From: Mycobacterium sp. 1274756.6
GTDB taxonomy: Bacteria; Actinomycetota; Actinomycetes; Mycobacteriales; Mycobacteriaceae
Length of the DNA stretch: 53,656 bases
Reading direction: 5' to 3'
NCBI RefSeq assembly: GCF_001668625.1
Contig: NZ_LZLJ01000005.1
Coordinates: 1-53,656, forward strand
This document shows, piece after piece, positions 39,860 to 50,100 of this stretch. The position numbers and the translations under genes were made by a program. The first letter of the stretch is position 1; each line of letters begins with the position of its first letter. The notes beneath the pieces are model-generated. The model saw nothing but the letters and a program-made list of their open reading frames with translations. It did no database searches and had not been told where the DNA came from.

Positions 39860-40974
39860 CGTGCGGTGATCCAATCGGCGATCAGGTCGGCTTGCGCGTC
39901 GCGCGCGCCCGGGGTGGTGAAGTAGTGGTCGGCGCCGAGAGTGCGCAGCGCGGTGTCGGTGCCGGCGAGGGCGTCGAGGATGCGCTGGGCGTCCGACGGG
40001 AACACACCGGTGTCGGCGTCGGCGTTGATCACCAGCGCCGGGCAGTGCATTCGGGCCAGGTGCGGCTCGGCGCGGGTCTGGGCGTGCCGCAGGCTCCACA
40101 TGCCGAGCCAGTTGCGCAGGGTGCACGCCGCGGCGATGCCGCGGGCGGACCGGTTCGCCCGCGCCGGTTCCCCCGCGTAGCAGAGGTTGGCGGGCCGGTT
40201 GGTCGGTTCCAGCGTGGGGTCGACCATGCGCGGGTCCGCCCAGGTGCGCATCACGGTGAACGGCCGGTCGGAGAAGCCGGCCGCGCGCACCCGCTCGAGT
40301 TCGGCCTCCACCCAATCGGTGATGGCGTGGTTGCGGGCCACCTGCGCGGCCCGGTAGCGCGCCACGAAATCGGGGTCGAACGGCGGGCCGTGCGCACCGG
40401 TGAACAGATCGAGCGCGGGGTCGGTGGCCACCGGGTCGGCTTCGTCGACGACGGCGCCGTCCATCCAGGCGGTGAGCACCTCGGGGCGACCCGGGTGGGC
40501 TGCGCTGGCGATGTAACCGTCGGCGGGGAGCAATTCGTCGACCCCGGCGGCGGGCCGCATCCCCGGCAGCGGCGTGACGTTGGGCTCCACCGCCTGGGAC
40601 TGGTAGGCCGCCATCAGTGAGCCGCCGCCGGAGTTGCCCAGCAGCACCACGGTCTGCACCCCGGCGATCTCGCGGAGCCAGCGCACCCCGACGCCGATGT
40701 CGACGAGGGCATGGTCGAGCAGGAAGCTGCTCTCGAACCCGCGGAAGCGGGTGTTCCAGCCCAGGAACCCGATCCCGCGGGCGGCCATGTAGTCGGCGAG
40801 GTAGTGCTCGGAGAAGTCGATCTGGTAGTGCGTGGCGATCATCGCGACCGTCGGCCGGTGGCCCTTCGGGCGGTGGTAGATGCCTTGGCAGGGGTGTCCG
40901 CCCGCACCGGCGCGTTGCGCGGTGGGGGAGGGCAACCCGATGAACTCTCGGCTGATCTCGGCGGTGCCGGTCAC
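39850..40974 (-). CDS. Alpha/beta hydrolase (Rv0272c-like)
   Basis: A 374-residue hydrolase. VATHYQIDF-like entry strand (VAMIATHYQIDFSEHYLADY), nucleophile elbow LLGNSGGGSLMAAY near residue 110, and C-terminal acid and His in NADADTGVFPSDAQRIL and LGADHYFTTPG. The natural substrate is unknown; location with fadE6 suggests an ester or thioester in lipid or aromatic breakdown. The GTG at 40974 overlaps the TetR stop (GTGA), so the operon reads TetR, hydrolase, dehydrogenase, fadE6. Confidence 0.87.
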   Translation of the reverse strand: MTGTAEISREFIGLPSPTAQRAGAGGHPCQGIYHRPKGHRPTVAMIATHYQIDFSEHYLADYMAARGIGFLGWNTRFRGFESSFLLDHALVDIGVGVRWLREIAGVQTVVLLGNSGGGSLMAAYQSQAVEPNVTPLPGMRPAAGVDELLPADGYIASAAHPGRPEVLTAWMDGAVVDEADPVATDPALDLFTGAHGPPFDPDFVARYRAAQVARNHAITDWVEAELERVRAAGFSDRPFTVMRTWADPRMVDPTLEPTNRPANLCYAGEPARANRSARGIAAACTLRNWLGMWSLRHAQTRAEPHLARMHCPALVINADADTGVFPSDAQRILDALAGTDTALRTLGADHYFTTPGARDAQADLIADWITARWS

Positions 40975-41609
40975 GGATGCTCCTCGGTGCAGTAGATGGC
41001 GCGGTAGAAGATGTGCGCCAGGGTGGTGATGCAGGCCTCGTCGTCGGGGGCGGGTGCGTCGCGGTCCGAGCCGATCCCGCTGAGCTGGACGAAGCAGAAC
41101 TGGTTGAACAGGGCCACCAGGGCTTCGGCCAGCAGTCGCGGGTCGTCGTCGCGGCAGTAGCCGTCGGCTTGGGCGCGGCGCACGGTCTCGGTGATGAACC
41201 CGATGGGAATGGCGCAGATCTCGGCCCAGTGCCGGGCGAAGTCGTCGCTGATCATCGCCAGTTGGGACACCCCGATCATCTCCGCCAGCCGGTGCCGGTA
41301 GGTGTGCCAATGGGCCGCGGCGACCTCGTGGGCCCGTTCCCGGTTGGTCAGCCCGTGCCGGGTGGCGGCGACGGCCCGGTCGCCGGCCTCGTCGCGGAAG
41401 CGCAGCGCCCACTGCCGCAGCATGTCCTCTTTGGAGTCGTAGTAGTTGTAAAACGAGGCGGCCGAGCGGCGGGACTCCGCGGCGATGTCGGCGATCGTGG
41501 TGGCCAGGATGCCCTGGCGGGCGATGAGGCTGCGGGCGGCGGCGTCGATCGCGGCCTGGGTCTGCCGACCCCGCTGCGTCGGGGCGGTCTGGTCGGGTGC
41601 TGCCGGCAC
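40971..41609 (-). CDS. TetR-family regulator (Rv0273c-like)
   Basis: A 212-residue TetR regulator. HTH at about residues 20-65: LIARQGILATTIADIAAESR and ASFYNYYDSKEDML. The GTG at 41609 was chosen because AGGAGG (complement of 41617-41622) lies 7 bases upstream; the longer start at 41642 would lie inside a palindrome and lacks a site. First gene of the operon with the hydrolase, dehydrogenase and fadE6, and divergent from the glyoxalase-fold gene; it probably controls both directions through the palindrome at 41633-41645. Confidence 0.9.
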   Translation of the reverse strand: MPAAPDQTAPTQRGRQTQAAIDAAARSLIARQGILATTIADIAAESRRSAASFYNYYDSKEDMLRQWALRFRDEAGDRAVAATRHGLTNRERAHEVAAAHWHTYRHRLAEMIGVSQLAMISDDFARHWAEICAIPIGFITETVRRAQADGYCRDDDPRLLAEALVALFNQFCFVQLSGIGSDRDAPAPDDEACITTLAHIFYRAIYCTEEHP

Positions 41610-41632
41610 CGGCGGCCCTCCTGAAATCGTTG

Positions 41633-41645
41633 CCAGTGGCACTGG
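41633..41645. promoter_or_regulatory. 13-bp palindrome, likely TetR operator
   Basis: CCAGTG-G-CACTGG, a perfect palindrome between the divergent TetR and glyoxalase-fold genes. 24 bases upstream of the TetR start and 57 bases upstream of the other. Autoregulatory TetR sites usually sit in such a place. A second weak dyad (CTGAA...TTCAG) follows before the plus-strand gene. Confidence 0.6.
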
Positions 41646-41701
41646 TCACAAACTGAATCTGATGTTAGGTTCAGGAACACATTCTGACCAGGAGCGCCCC
41701 G

Positions 41702-42283
41702 ATGATCAAGCCGTCCAACCCAAACACCGAATTCGAGTTCAGCGGCATCAACCACGTCGCGTTGGTGTGTTCTGACATGGCGCGGACCGTGGACTTCTAC
41801 ACCAACACGTTGGGGATGCCGCTAGTGAAGGCCCTGGACCTGCCCAACGGCATGGGGCAGCACTTCTTCTTCGACGCCGGCAACGGCGACTGCGTGGCCT
41901 TCTTCTGGTTCGCCGACGCCCCCGACCGGGTGCCCGGCGTCTCCTCGCCGGCCGCCATTCCCGGCATCGGTGAGATCGTCAGCGCGGTGAGCACCATGAA
42001 CCATCTGGCGCTGCATGTGCCGCCGGAGAGGTTCGACGCCTACCGGCAGAAGCTCAAGGACAAGGGTGTGCGGGTCGGGCCGATCCTCAACCACGACGAG
42101 TCCGAGACCCAGGTCAGCGCCACTCTGCATCCCGGCGTCTACGTGCGGTCGTTCTACTTCCTCGACCCGGACGGCATCACCATCGAATTCGCGTGCTGGA
42201 CCAAGGAATTCACCAGCGAAGATGTGCAGGTGACGCCCAAGACCGCCGCCGACCGGCGGGTGGGCGCGGGGCAGGACCGGTAG
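41702..42283 (+). CDS. VOC/glyoxalase-fold dioxygenase-like protein (Rv0274-like)
   Basis: A 193-residue protein of the vicinal oxygen chelate superfamily. One full VOC module: INHVALVCSDMARTVDFYTN (metal His in NHVAL), then NHLALHVPPERFDAY (second His), and FYFLDPDGITIEFAC with a Glu as third ligand. This His-His-Glu set supports metal binding; whether it is a lyase, dioxygenase or resistance-type protein is open. Divergent from the TetR gene that likely controls it. It begins with GGAGCGCC in front of the ATG. Confidence 0.88.
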   Translation: MIKPSNPNTEFEFSGINHVALVCSDMARTVDFYTNTLGMPLVKALDLPNGMGQHFFFDAGNGDCVAFFWFADAPDRVPGVSSPAAIPGIGEIVSAVSTMNHLALHVPPERFDAYRQKLKDKGVRVGPILNHDESETQVSATLHPGVYVRSFYFLDPDGITIEFACWTKEFTSEDVQVTPKTAADRRVGAGQDR

Positions 42284-42307
42284 CGGCGGACCACGCCGCC
42301 GCCATTT
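42283..42307 (+). terminator. Hairpin and T-rich tail after the glyoxalase-fold gene
   Basis: Arms GCGGCG (42283-42288) and CGCCGC (42294-42299) with a 5-base loop, followed shortly by ATTTTCT. It starts within the stop codon of the preceding gene. Confidence 0.5.
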
Positions 42308-42434
42308 TCTCGGTCGCAGAAGCGGTTAAAATGCGACTAATCGACCGCAGCGACGTATCGATCCCGTTCAGTTATCCGCGGATGCGCGTCGAAGGTGTTT
42401 GTTAGGCTGCCCCGGTGCGGAGAGTGTCCGGTCG

Positions 42435-43433
42435 ATGAGCACGGAAGTCGAACCCCGTCTGGATTCCGTCGACGAGCAGCGGCGTAGCGTCGCGAGCATG
42501 ACCGGAATTCGCAGTGAGGGTGACAGTTGGGACATCACGACCAGCGTGGGGTCGACGGCGTTGTTCGTCGCCACCGCACGGGCGCTGGAGGCGCAGAAGC
42601 CGGACCCGCTGGCCGTCGACCCGTACGCCGAGGTGTTCTGCCGGGCGGTCGGCGGGGACTGGGCCGCGGTGCTGGACGGCACGCTTCCCGATCACCAGCT
42701 CAAGACGCCCGAATTCGGTGAGCATTTCGTCAACTTCCAGGCGGCCCGCACCAACTACTTCGACAACTACTTCGGTCGGGTCGCCGACGCCGGTATCCGC
42801 CAAGTCGTCATCCTGGCCGCCGGACTGGATTCGCGCGCGTATCGGCTGGATTGGGCGCCGGGCACCACGGTCTTCGAGCTCGACCAGCCGCAAGTGCTGG
42901 AGTTCAAGCGCGCCGTGCTGAGCGAGCACGGCGTCCGCCCGCGTGCTGAGCGACGGGAGATCGCGGTGGACCTCCGCGACGACTGGTCGCAGGCGCTGCG
43001 CGAGCGCGGGTTCGACCCGGCGCAGCCGTCGGCGTGGATCGCCGAGGGGCTGCTCATCTATCTGCCCGCCACGGCTCAGGAGCAGCTGTTCACCGGGTTG
43101 GACGCGCTGGCCGCAGCCGGCAGTCGGCTCGCCGTCGAGGACGGCGTTCCCATGCCCGATGCGGACTACCGCGCGGCGCTGGCCGAGGAGCGCGCCGCCG
43201 GCGACGACTCCCGCATCTTCCACCAGCTGATCTACAACGAACAGTGCGCGCCCGCCGATCGGTGGTTCGGCGCCCGCGGATGGACGGCACAACCCACGCC
43301 GTTGGCGGAGTGCCTGCGTTCCGGTGGGCGGCCGGTGCCGGCGATGGACGTCGAGGCCGGACCGATGATCGCGCGCATCACCTTGGTCAGCGCCACCAAG
43401 GGCGCCACCGAGTCACGCCCGGCCGGGACATAG
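42435..43433 (+). CDS. SAM-dependent methyltransferase (Rv0281-like, TIGR00027 family)
   Basis: A 332-residue putative S-adenosylmethionine methyltransferase of the mycobacterial expanded family. Segments: [51 protein letters not shown] (SAM-binding Gly loop), [17 protein letters not shown], and [20 protein letters not shown]. Substrate unknown. The ATG at 42435 was chosen; an internal ATG at 42498 (TGIRSEGD) is an alternative and is closer to the usual start of this family. It sits immediately upstream of ESX-3 as in M. tuberculosis; the genes between Rv0274 and Rv0281 of that species are missing here. Confidence 0.9.
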   Translation: MSTEVEPRLDSVDEQRRSVASMTGIRSEGDSWDITTSVGSTALFVATARALEAQKPDPLAVDPYAEVFCRAVGGDWAAVLDGTLPDHQLKTPEFGEHFVNFQAARTNYFDNYFGRVADAGIRQVVILAAGLDSRAYRLDWAPGTTVFELDQPQVLEFKRAVLSEHGVRPRAERREIAVDLRDDWSQALRERGFDPAQPSAWIAEGLLIYLPATAQEQLFTGLDALAAAGSRLAVEDGVPMPDADYRAALAEERAAGDDSRIFHQLIYNEQCAPADRWFGARGWTAQPTPLAECLRSGGRPVPAMDVEAGPMIARITLVSATKGATESRPAGT

Positions 43434-43506
43434 CGGGCCGCCTGATGAGCTGCACCCCGTGGAGGCCGGGTTCATGCCATCGCGGAGGTGCGGTATCGTG
43501 CCTAAC

Positions 43507-43527
43507 GAAAATCATTTTCAATAACGT
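43507..43527 (+). promoter_or_regulatory. Zur-like palindrome with -10 of an ESX-3 promoter
   Basis: GAAAAT-C-ATTTTC (43507-43519) is a perfect palindrome close to the actinobacterial Zur consensus TGAAAATGATTTTCA. TAACGT (43522-43527) directly downstream is a good -10 hexamer, so Zur binding would block the promoter when zinc is plentiful. About 150 bases upstream of eccA3. ESX-3 is known to be zinc- and iron-controlled in M. tuberculosis. Confidence 0.7.
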
Positions 43528-43652
43528 TGGGGCGTCGCCGGGGCGGGCCGGTGTTTGCGGGGGTGACGCCGCAGGCGCGGTGATCAGCCCGCAGACCTGG
43601 GCATCGGCACTCGCCTCGACAGCGAACCTGCTGCAGTGCTAACTTCACCGAG

Positions 43653-43671
43653 TTAGGTTAGGTAAAGCTAT
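43653..43671 (+). promoter_or_regulatory. IdeR box at the eccA3 start
   Basis: TTAGGTTAGGTAAAGCTAT matches the 19-bp iron box TTAGGTTAGGCTAACCTAA at 15 positions, with the left ten bases identical. It overlaps a TAGGTT -10 (43654-43659) and reaches the candidate ATG at 43670. Iron-loaded IdeR would repress the locus here. Confidence 0.8.
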
Positions 43672-45532
43672 GTTGGAAGGGCGGTCTCCGGTGGCTAACG
43701 CTGATACCGGCACGCTTTCCGGCCGGTCCGTCGTGCACCGCGTCGACAGCGACATCGCCAGCCGGTTTGCTACCTGCTGCCGGGCCCTGGGCGTCACGGT
43801 GCACGGTCGGCAGCGACCGGCCGACCTCCCCGCCGCCCGGAGCGGCTTCGCTGCGCTGACCCGCATCGCCCACGACCAGTGCGACGCCTGGGTGGGATTG
43901 GCAGCCGCGGGCGACGACTCGCCGCGGGTGCTGGAAGCGGTCTCGACGACCGCGGCGAGCGCCGGCGTGCTGCAGCGCGAACTCGACCTGCCGCCCGGGT
44001 CGGTGACCTTCACTTACGACAGCGGCCTGTACCTGCGGTTCCGCGCCGCCGAGCCCGACGACTACCACTTGGCCTACGCGGCCGCGCTCGCCTCCACCGG
44101 CGCGTTCGCCGAGGCGCACCGCATCGTCACCGAGATCACCGACCGCCGGCCGTCGTGGCGGGAGGCCCGGTGGGTGACCGCGACCGTCCACTACCGCGCC
44201 GAGCGGTGGGCCGACGTGGTCAAGCTGCTGACCTCGATGGTCAACGACCCGGCTCTCGACGAGCTGTTCGCCCACGCCGTCAAGGTCACCCTCGGCATCA
44301 GCCTGGCCCGGCTGGGCATGCACGCCGCGGCCCTGTCCTACCTCGAGGAGCCCGACGGCCCCATCCCGGTGGCCGCCGTCGACGGCGCCCTGGCCCGTGG
44401 CCTGGTGTTGCGCGTGCACGTCGACGAGGAGTCCGCCGAAGAGGTGCTGCAGGACCTGTACGCGGCCAACCCGGAGAACGAGCAGGTCCAGCACGCGCTC
44501 AACGACCGCTCGTTCGGGATCGCCACCACCACCGCCGATCGCATCGACGCCCGCACCGACCCGTGGGACCCGGCCACCGAGCCCGACGAAGGCGACTTCA
44601 TCGACCCGGAGGCCCAGGAACGCAAGGCCCAACTGCTCGCCGAGGCCGAACGCGAACTCGGGGAGTTCATCGGCCTCGACGAGGTGAAGAACCAGGTGCA
44701 GCGGCTCAAGAGTTCGGTGGCGATGGGCCTGATGCGCCAGGAGCGCGGCCTGACCGTCGCCCAGCGCACCCACCACCTGATCTTCGCCGGCCCGCCCGGC
44801 ACCGGTAAGACCACGATCGCGCGGGTGGTGGCCAAGATCTACTGCGGCCTCGGTCTGCTGAAGAAGGAGAACGTCAAAGAGGTGCACCGCGCCGACCTGA
44901 TCGGCCAGCACATCGGCGAGACCGAAGCCAAGACCAACGCCATCATCGACAGCGCCCTCGACGGCGTGCTCTTCCTCGACGAGGCCTACGCGTTGGTGGC
45001 CACCGGAGCCAAGAACGACTTCGGTCTGGTGGCGATCGACACCCTGCTGGCGCGGATGGAGAACGACCGCGACCGGCTGGTGGTGATCATCGCCGGTTAC
45101 CGCGCCGACCTGGACCGGTTTCTGGACACCAACGAGGGTCTGCGGTCCCGTTTCACCCGCAGCATCGACTTCCCGTCCTACACCCCGGCCGAGCTGGTCG
45201 AGATCGCCCACGTGATGGCCGAACACCGCGACAGCGTCTTCGAGCAGGCCGCGCTGGACGACATGGAGAAGCTGTTCGCCGACCTGGCGGCCGGCTCCAC
45301 CCCCGACGCCAACGGCGTGGAGCGGCGCAGCCTCGACATCGCCGGCAACGGCCGCTTCGTGCGTAACCTCGTCGAGCGCTCCGAGGAGGAACGCGAATAC
45401 CGCCTCGACCACTCCGAACAGGCCGGCACCGGCGAATTCACCGATGAGGAACTGATGACGATCACCGCCGCGGACGTCGGCTATTCGGTCACGCCGTTGC
45501 TGCGGGGCCTCGGATTGACGGTGCCGGCATGA
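43670..45532 (+). CDS. eccA3: ESX-3 AAA+ ATPase EccA3
   Basis: A 620-residue protein. N-terminal helical TPR-like region (about 30-290: FATCCRALGVTVHGRQRPAD, AYAAALASTGAFAEAHRI), then a CbbX-type AAA+ domain with Walker A GPPGTGKTT near residue 378, Walker B GVLFLDEAYAL and sensor region IAGYRADLDRFLDTNEGLRSRF. EccA is the cytosolic ATPase that helps release ESX substrates from their chaperone EspG. The ATG at 43670 overlaps the IdeR box; GTG at 43691, preceded by GGAAGG, is a strong alternative. ATGA overlap with eccB3 at the end. Confidence 0.94.
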   Translation: MLEGRSPVANADTGTLSGRSVVHRVDSDIASRFATCCRALGVTVHGRQRPADLPAARSGFAALTRIAHDQCDAWVGLAAAGDDSPRVLEAVSTTAASAGVLQRELDLPPGSVTFTYDSGLYLRFRAAEPDDYHLAYAAALASTGAFAEAHRIVTEITDRRPSWREARWVTATVHYRAERWADVVKLLTSMVNDPALDELFAHAVKVTLGISLARLGMHAAALSYLEEPDGPIPVAAVDGALARGLVLRVHVDEESAEEVLQDLYAANPENEQVQHALNDRSFGIATTTADRIDARTDPWDPATEPDEGDFIDPEAQERKAQLLAEAERELGEFIGLDEVKNQVQRLKSSVAMGLMRQERGLTVAQRTHHLIFAGPPGTGKTTIARVVAKIYCGLGLLKKENVKEVHRADLIGQHIGETEAKTNAIIDSALDGVLFLDEAYALVATGAKNDFGLVAIDTLLARMENDRDRLVVIIAGYRADLDRFLDTNEGLRSRFTRSIDFPSYTPAELVEIAHVMAEHRDSVFEQAALDDMEKLFADLAAGSTPDANGVERRSLDIAGNGRFVRNLVERSEEEREYRLDHSEQAGTGEFTDEELMTITAADVGYSVTPLLRGLGLTVPA

Positions 45533-47100
45533 GCGACTACGTCGACGACGCCGACGACGACCGCCGGTCGTTCGCCTCGCGCACCCCGGTCAACGACAAC
45601 CCCGACCGGGTGGTCTACCGGCGCGGCTTCGTCACCAAGCACCAGGTCAGCGGATGGCGTTTCGTGATGCGGCGCATCGCCTCGGGGGTGGCCCTGCACG
45701 ACGCGCGGATGCTGGTCGAGCCGCTGCGCACCCAGAGCCGCTCGGTGGTCATGGGCGCCCTGATCACGATCACCGCCGTGCTAGGCTTCTTCGTCTTCTC
45801 GTTCATCCGGCCCGGTGGCGCTCCCGGCAACGAGCCGGTGCTGGCCGACCGGTCCACCGCCGCGCTGTACGTGCGGCTCGGCGAACAGCTGCATCCGGTA
45901 CTCAACCTCACCTCCGCGCGGCTCATCGTCGGAAAGCCGGTCAGCCCCAAGACCGTCAAAACCAGTGAGCTGGACGCCATCCCGCGCGGAAACCTGCTGG
46001 GCATCCCCGGCGCGCCGGAGCGGATGGTGCAGACCGACGTCGCCGACGCGGACTGGACCGTCTGTGACGCGGCCACCGGCTCCAGCGCAGGCGTCACCGT
46101 GATCGCCGGCCCGCCGCGCACCGACGGCACCCGCGCGGGCGCGCTCGACGCGCAGCACGCCGTGCTGGTCGATAACGGCAACGGCACCTGGCTGCTGTGG
46201 GACGGCAAGCGCAGCCCGATCGACCTCGGCGACCGCGCCATCACCGGCGCGCTGGGCTGGGGTGTGGACCTGCCGGCCCCGCGCCCGATCGCCCACGGCC
46301 TGTTCAACGCGATCCCCGAGGCGCCGCCCCTGGCGGCCCCGCCGATCCCCGACGCCGGCCAGCCCCCGCACTACGAGCTGCCCGCGCCCGCTCCGATCGG
46401 CGGAGTGGTGGTCGCCTACGCCACCGACAACTCCGCGCTGTACTACGCCGTGCTGCCCGATGGGCTGCAGCCGATCTCACCGGTGCTGGCCGCGTTGCTG
46501 CGCAACACCGACTCCTACGGGCTCGCTCAGCCGCCAAGGCTGTCCGCCGACGCGATCGCCGCACTGCCGGTGTCCCGGATGCTCGACACCGCGCGCTACC
46601 CCGACCAGCGCGTCGCCCCGGTTGATCCCGCTGCCGCCCCGGTGACCTGCGCGCACTGGAGCAAGCCCGACGGCGCGGCCACCAGCGAACTGACGTTGCT
46701 GTCCGGCTCGACGCTGCCGGTGCCCGACGGCGTGCACACCGTCGACCTGGTCGGTGCCGCGCAGGGCACGGCCAGCCGGGTGGCGCTGCCCTCGGGGACC
46801 GGGTACTTCGCCCAGATCGTCGGCGCGGAACCAACCTCGCCGATCGAGGGCTCGCTGTACTGGATCTCCGACACCGGGGTCCGCTACGGAATCGATGAGG
46901 CTTCCGGACCCACGGGAGACTCGAAAACCGTTGAGGCACTCGGTTTGACGCCACCCGCGCTGCCGATCCCCTGGTCGCTGCTGACCCTGTTCGCTCCCGG
47001 CCCCGCGCTGTCCCGCGCCGATGCGCTCATCGCCCGCGACAGCCTGGCGCCCGACTCACGGCCCGGCCGCACGGTGCGGGCCGCACAGGAGACCCGATGA
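45529..47100 (+). CDS. eccB3: ESX-3 core membrane protein EccB3
   Basis: A 523-residue protein. Short cytosolic N-terminus ([20 protein letters not shown]), one transmembrane helix near residues 70-95 ([20 protein letters not shown]), then a large periplasmic part with repeats beginning [20 protein letters not shown]. EccB is one of the five conserved parts of the secretion channel. Start and stop both overlap the neighbours by ATGA, showing tight translational coupling with eccA3 and eccC3. Confidence 0.95.
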   Translation: MSDYVDDADDDRRSFASRTPVNDNPDRVVYRRGFVTKHQVSGWRFVMRRIASGVALHDARMLVEPLRTQSRSVVMGALITITAVLGFFVFSFIRPGGAPGNEPVLADRSTAALYVRLGEQLHPVLNLTSARLIVGKPVSPKTVKTSELDAIPRGNLLGIPGAPERMVQTDVADADWTVCDAATGSSAGVTVIAGPPRTDGTRAGALDAQHAVLVDNGNGTWLLWDGKRSPIDLGDRAITGALGWGVDLPAPRPIAHGLFNAIPEAPPLAAPPIPDAGQPPHYELPAPAPIGGVVVAYATDNSALYYAVLPDGLQPISPVLAALLRNTDSYGLAQPPRLSADAIAALPVSRMLDTARYPDQRVAPVDPAAAPVTCAHWSKPDGAATSELTLLSGSTLPVPDGVHTVDLVGAAQGTASRVALPSGTGYFAQIVGAEPTSPIEGSLYWISDTGVRYGIDEASGPTGDSKTVEALGLTPPALPIPWSLLTLFAPGPALSRADALIARDSLAPDSRPGRTVRAAQETR

Positions 47101-50100
47101 GCCGATTGATCTTCGAGGCCCGCCGGCGGGTCCCGCCTCCGGCGACCCGCAAGGGCACCATCGCGATCGAGCCGCCCCCGGAACTGCCGCGGGTCATCCC
47201 GGCGACGTTGCTGCAGCGCGCGCTGCCGGTGCTGATCGTGCTGCTGGTCGTCGGCGCCATCGTGGCGATCGTGGCCACCGGTGTCCGGATGATCTCGCCG
47301 CTGGTGCTGTTCTTCCCGCTGGTGCTGCTGTTCGCGGCCACCGGATTCTTCCGCGGCGGCAACCAGAAGAACCGGGTCGCCGCCGTCGACGCGGAGCGCG
47401 CCGACTACCTGCGCTATCTCTCGGTGGTACGCGACAACATCCGCGGTCAGGCCGCCCAGCAGCGCACCCGGCTGGAATGGTCGCACCCCGAGCCGGACAC
47501 CCTGTCGACGGTCGCGGGCACCCGGCGCCAGTGGGAACGCGACCCCCGCGACGACGACTTCCTGGTGCTGCGCACCGGTCTGCACGACGTCGCGCTGGAC
47601 ACCCAGCTGCGGGTGCAGGACACCGTCGACGAAATCGACCTGGAACCGGTTTCGCACAGCGCGCTGCGCAGTCTGCTGGAAACCCAGAGCATCGTCCGCG
47701 ACGCCCCGGTCGGGTTGAGCCTGGGCCGGATGTCGCAGATCACCGTCGTCACCGACGCCGCCGACCCGGAGACCCGGGCCGAGGACGTACGGGCGGTGCT
47801 GCGTGCCTGGGTGGCGCAAGCGATCACCTGGCACGACCCGACCGTGCTCGGCGTCGCACTGGCCGCCCCCGATCTGGAGAACTCCGACTGGTCGTGGCTG
47901 AAATGGCTTCCGCACGTTGACATTCCCGGCCAGATCGACGGCGTCGGCTCGGCGCGTGCCCTCTGGTCGGATGCCGAGGACCTGGTGCACGGGCTGCGCC
48001 CGATGCTCGCCGAGCGGCCCGCGTTCACCGGCGAACCGGCCGAGACGCTGCGGCACCTGCTGATCGTCATCGACGACCCCGACTTCGACGTCAAGGCCTC
48101 CCCGCTCGGGGCCGGCCGCGCCGGAGTCACCGTCATCCACCGCACCGCCACCGCGCCGCACCGCGAGCAGTACCCCGACCCCGAACGGCCGATTCTGCGC
48201 GTCGTCGACGGCCGGCTGGAGCGCTGGGGGACCGGCGGCTGGCAGGACTTCGTCGACACCGCCGACCGCCTCGCGGTGGCCGACGCCGCCCACCTGGCCC
48301 GCCGGCTGTCCCGATGGGACTCCAACCCCACCCACGTCGGGCTGCAGTCGGCCGCCACCCGCGGTGCGACCTTCACGACGCTGCTGGACATCCCCGACGC
48401 CACGCAGCTCGATGTGCCCGCCCTGTGGGCCCCGCGCCGGCGCGAGGACGAGCTGCGGGTGCCGATCGGCGTCACCGCCACCGGCGAACCGCTGTACTTC
48501 GATTTGAAGGACGAGGCCGAGGGCGGCATGGGGCCGCACGGGCTGATGATCGGGATGACCGGGTCGGGTAAGTCCCAGACCCTGATGTCGATTCTGTTGT
48601 CGCTGCTGACCACCCACTCCGCCGAGCGGCTGATCGTCATCTACGCCGACTTCAAGGGTGAGGCCGGCGCGGACATCTTCCGCGACTTCCCGCAGGTGGT
48701 CGCGGTGATCTCGAACATGGCCGAGAAGAAGTCGCTGGCCGACCGGTTCGCCGACACCCTGCGCGGCGAGGTCGCCCGCCGGGAGCTGCTGTTGCGGGAG
48801 GCCGGCCGCGCGGTGCAGGGCAGCACCTTCAACTCGGTCGCGGAGTACGAGGCGGCGATCGCGGACCGCGGTCTGTCCGGCCCCGAATTCCCGCCGATCC
48901 CGACGCTTTTCGTGGTCGCCGACGAGTTCAGCCTGATGCTGGCCGACCACCCCGAGTACGCCGAACTGTTCGACTACGTGGCGCGCAAGGGCCGCTCGTT
49001 CCGCATCCACATCCTGTTCGCGTCGCAGACCCTCGACGTCGGCAAGATCAAGGACATCGACAAGAACACCTCCTACCGGATCGGGTTGAAGGTGGCCAGT
49101 CCGTCGGTCTCGCGGCAGATCATCGGAGTCGAGGACGCCTACCACATCGAATCCGGCAAGGAGCACAAAGGCGTCGGCTTCCTGGTGCCGGCACCCGGCG
49201 CAGCGCCGATCAAGTTCCGCAGCACCTACGTCGACGGCATCTACGACCCGCCGCGGTCGGCCAGGACCGTTGTGGTGCACTCCGACCCGCGACCGAAGCT
49301 GTTCACCGCCGGCCGGGTCGAACCCGACCACGACACCGTGGTGGTCGGTGACCAGCACGACGAGCCGACCGGTCCGCCGCGCAAGCTGATCGCCACCATC
49401 GGCGACCAGTTGACCGCCTACGGTCCGCGCGCTCCGCAACTGTGGCTGCCGCCGCTGGACACCGACATCCCGCTGGAGGGCCTGTTGGTCCGCAGCGGCG
49501 TCGGGCAGAGCACCCTGCGCTGGCCGCTCGCCGAGATCGACAAGCCGTTCGAGATGCGGCGCGACCCGCTGGTTTTCGACGCCGCGTCGGCCTCGGGCAA
49601 CATCGTCATCCACGGTGGCCCCAAGTCCGGGAAGACGACCGCGCTGCAGACCTTCATGCTGTCGGCGGCCAGCCTGCACTCGCCCCGCGAGGTGACGTTC
49701 TACTGCCTGGACTACGGCGGCGGAAAGCTGCGCGAGTTGGAGGAGCTGGCCCACGTCGGCAGCGTCACGTCGGGCCTGGAGCCCGAACGCATCCGGCGCA
49801 CCTTCGGTGAGATCGAGCAGTTGCTGCTCTCCCGCCAGCAGCGCCAGGCCTTCCGGCGCACCAACGGCAGCACCGGTGGCTTCGACGACGGCTTCGGTGA
49901 GGTGTTCCTGGTCATCGACAACCTGTACGCGTTCAGCCGGGACAACACCGACCAGTTCAACACCCGTAACCCGTTGCTGGCGAAGGTGACCGAACTGGCC
50001 AACACCGGTCTGGCCTACGGCATTCACGTGGTGATCACCACGCCGAACTGGCTGGAGGTCCCGCTGGCGATGCGCGACGGGCTGGGCCTGCGCCTGGAGC

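Noticed and set aside
41620..41629. CCTGAAATCG, a partial match to the terminal repeat of the 76-bp element
   Set aside because: Ten bases only, overlapping a ribosome binding site, and no matching right end within 100 bases.
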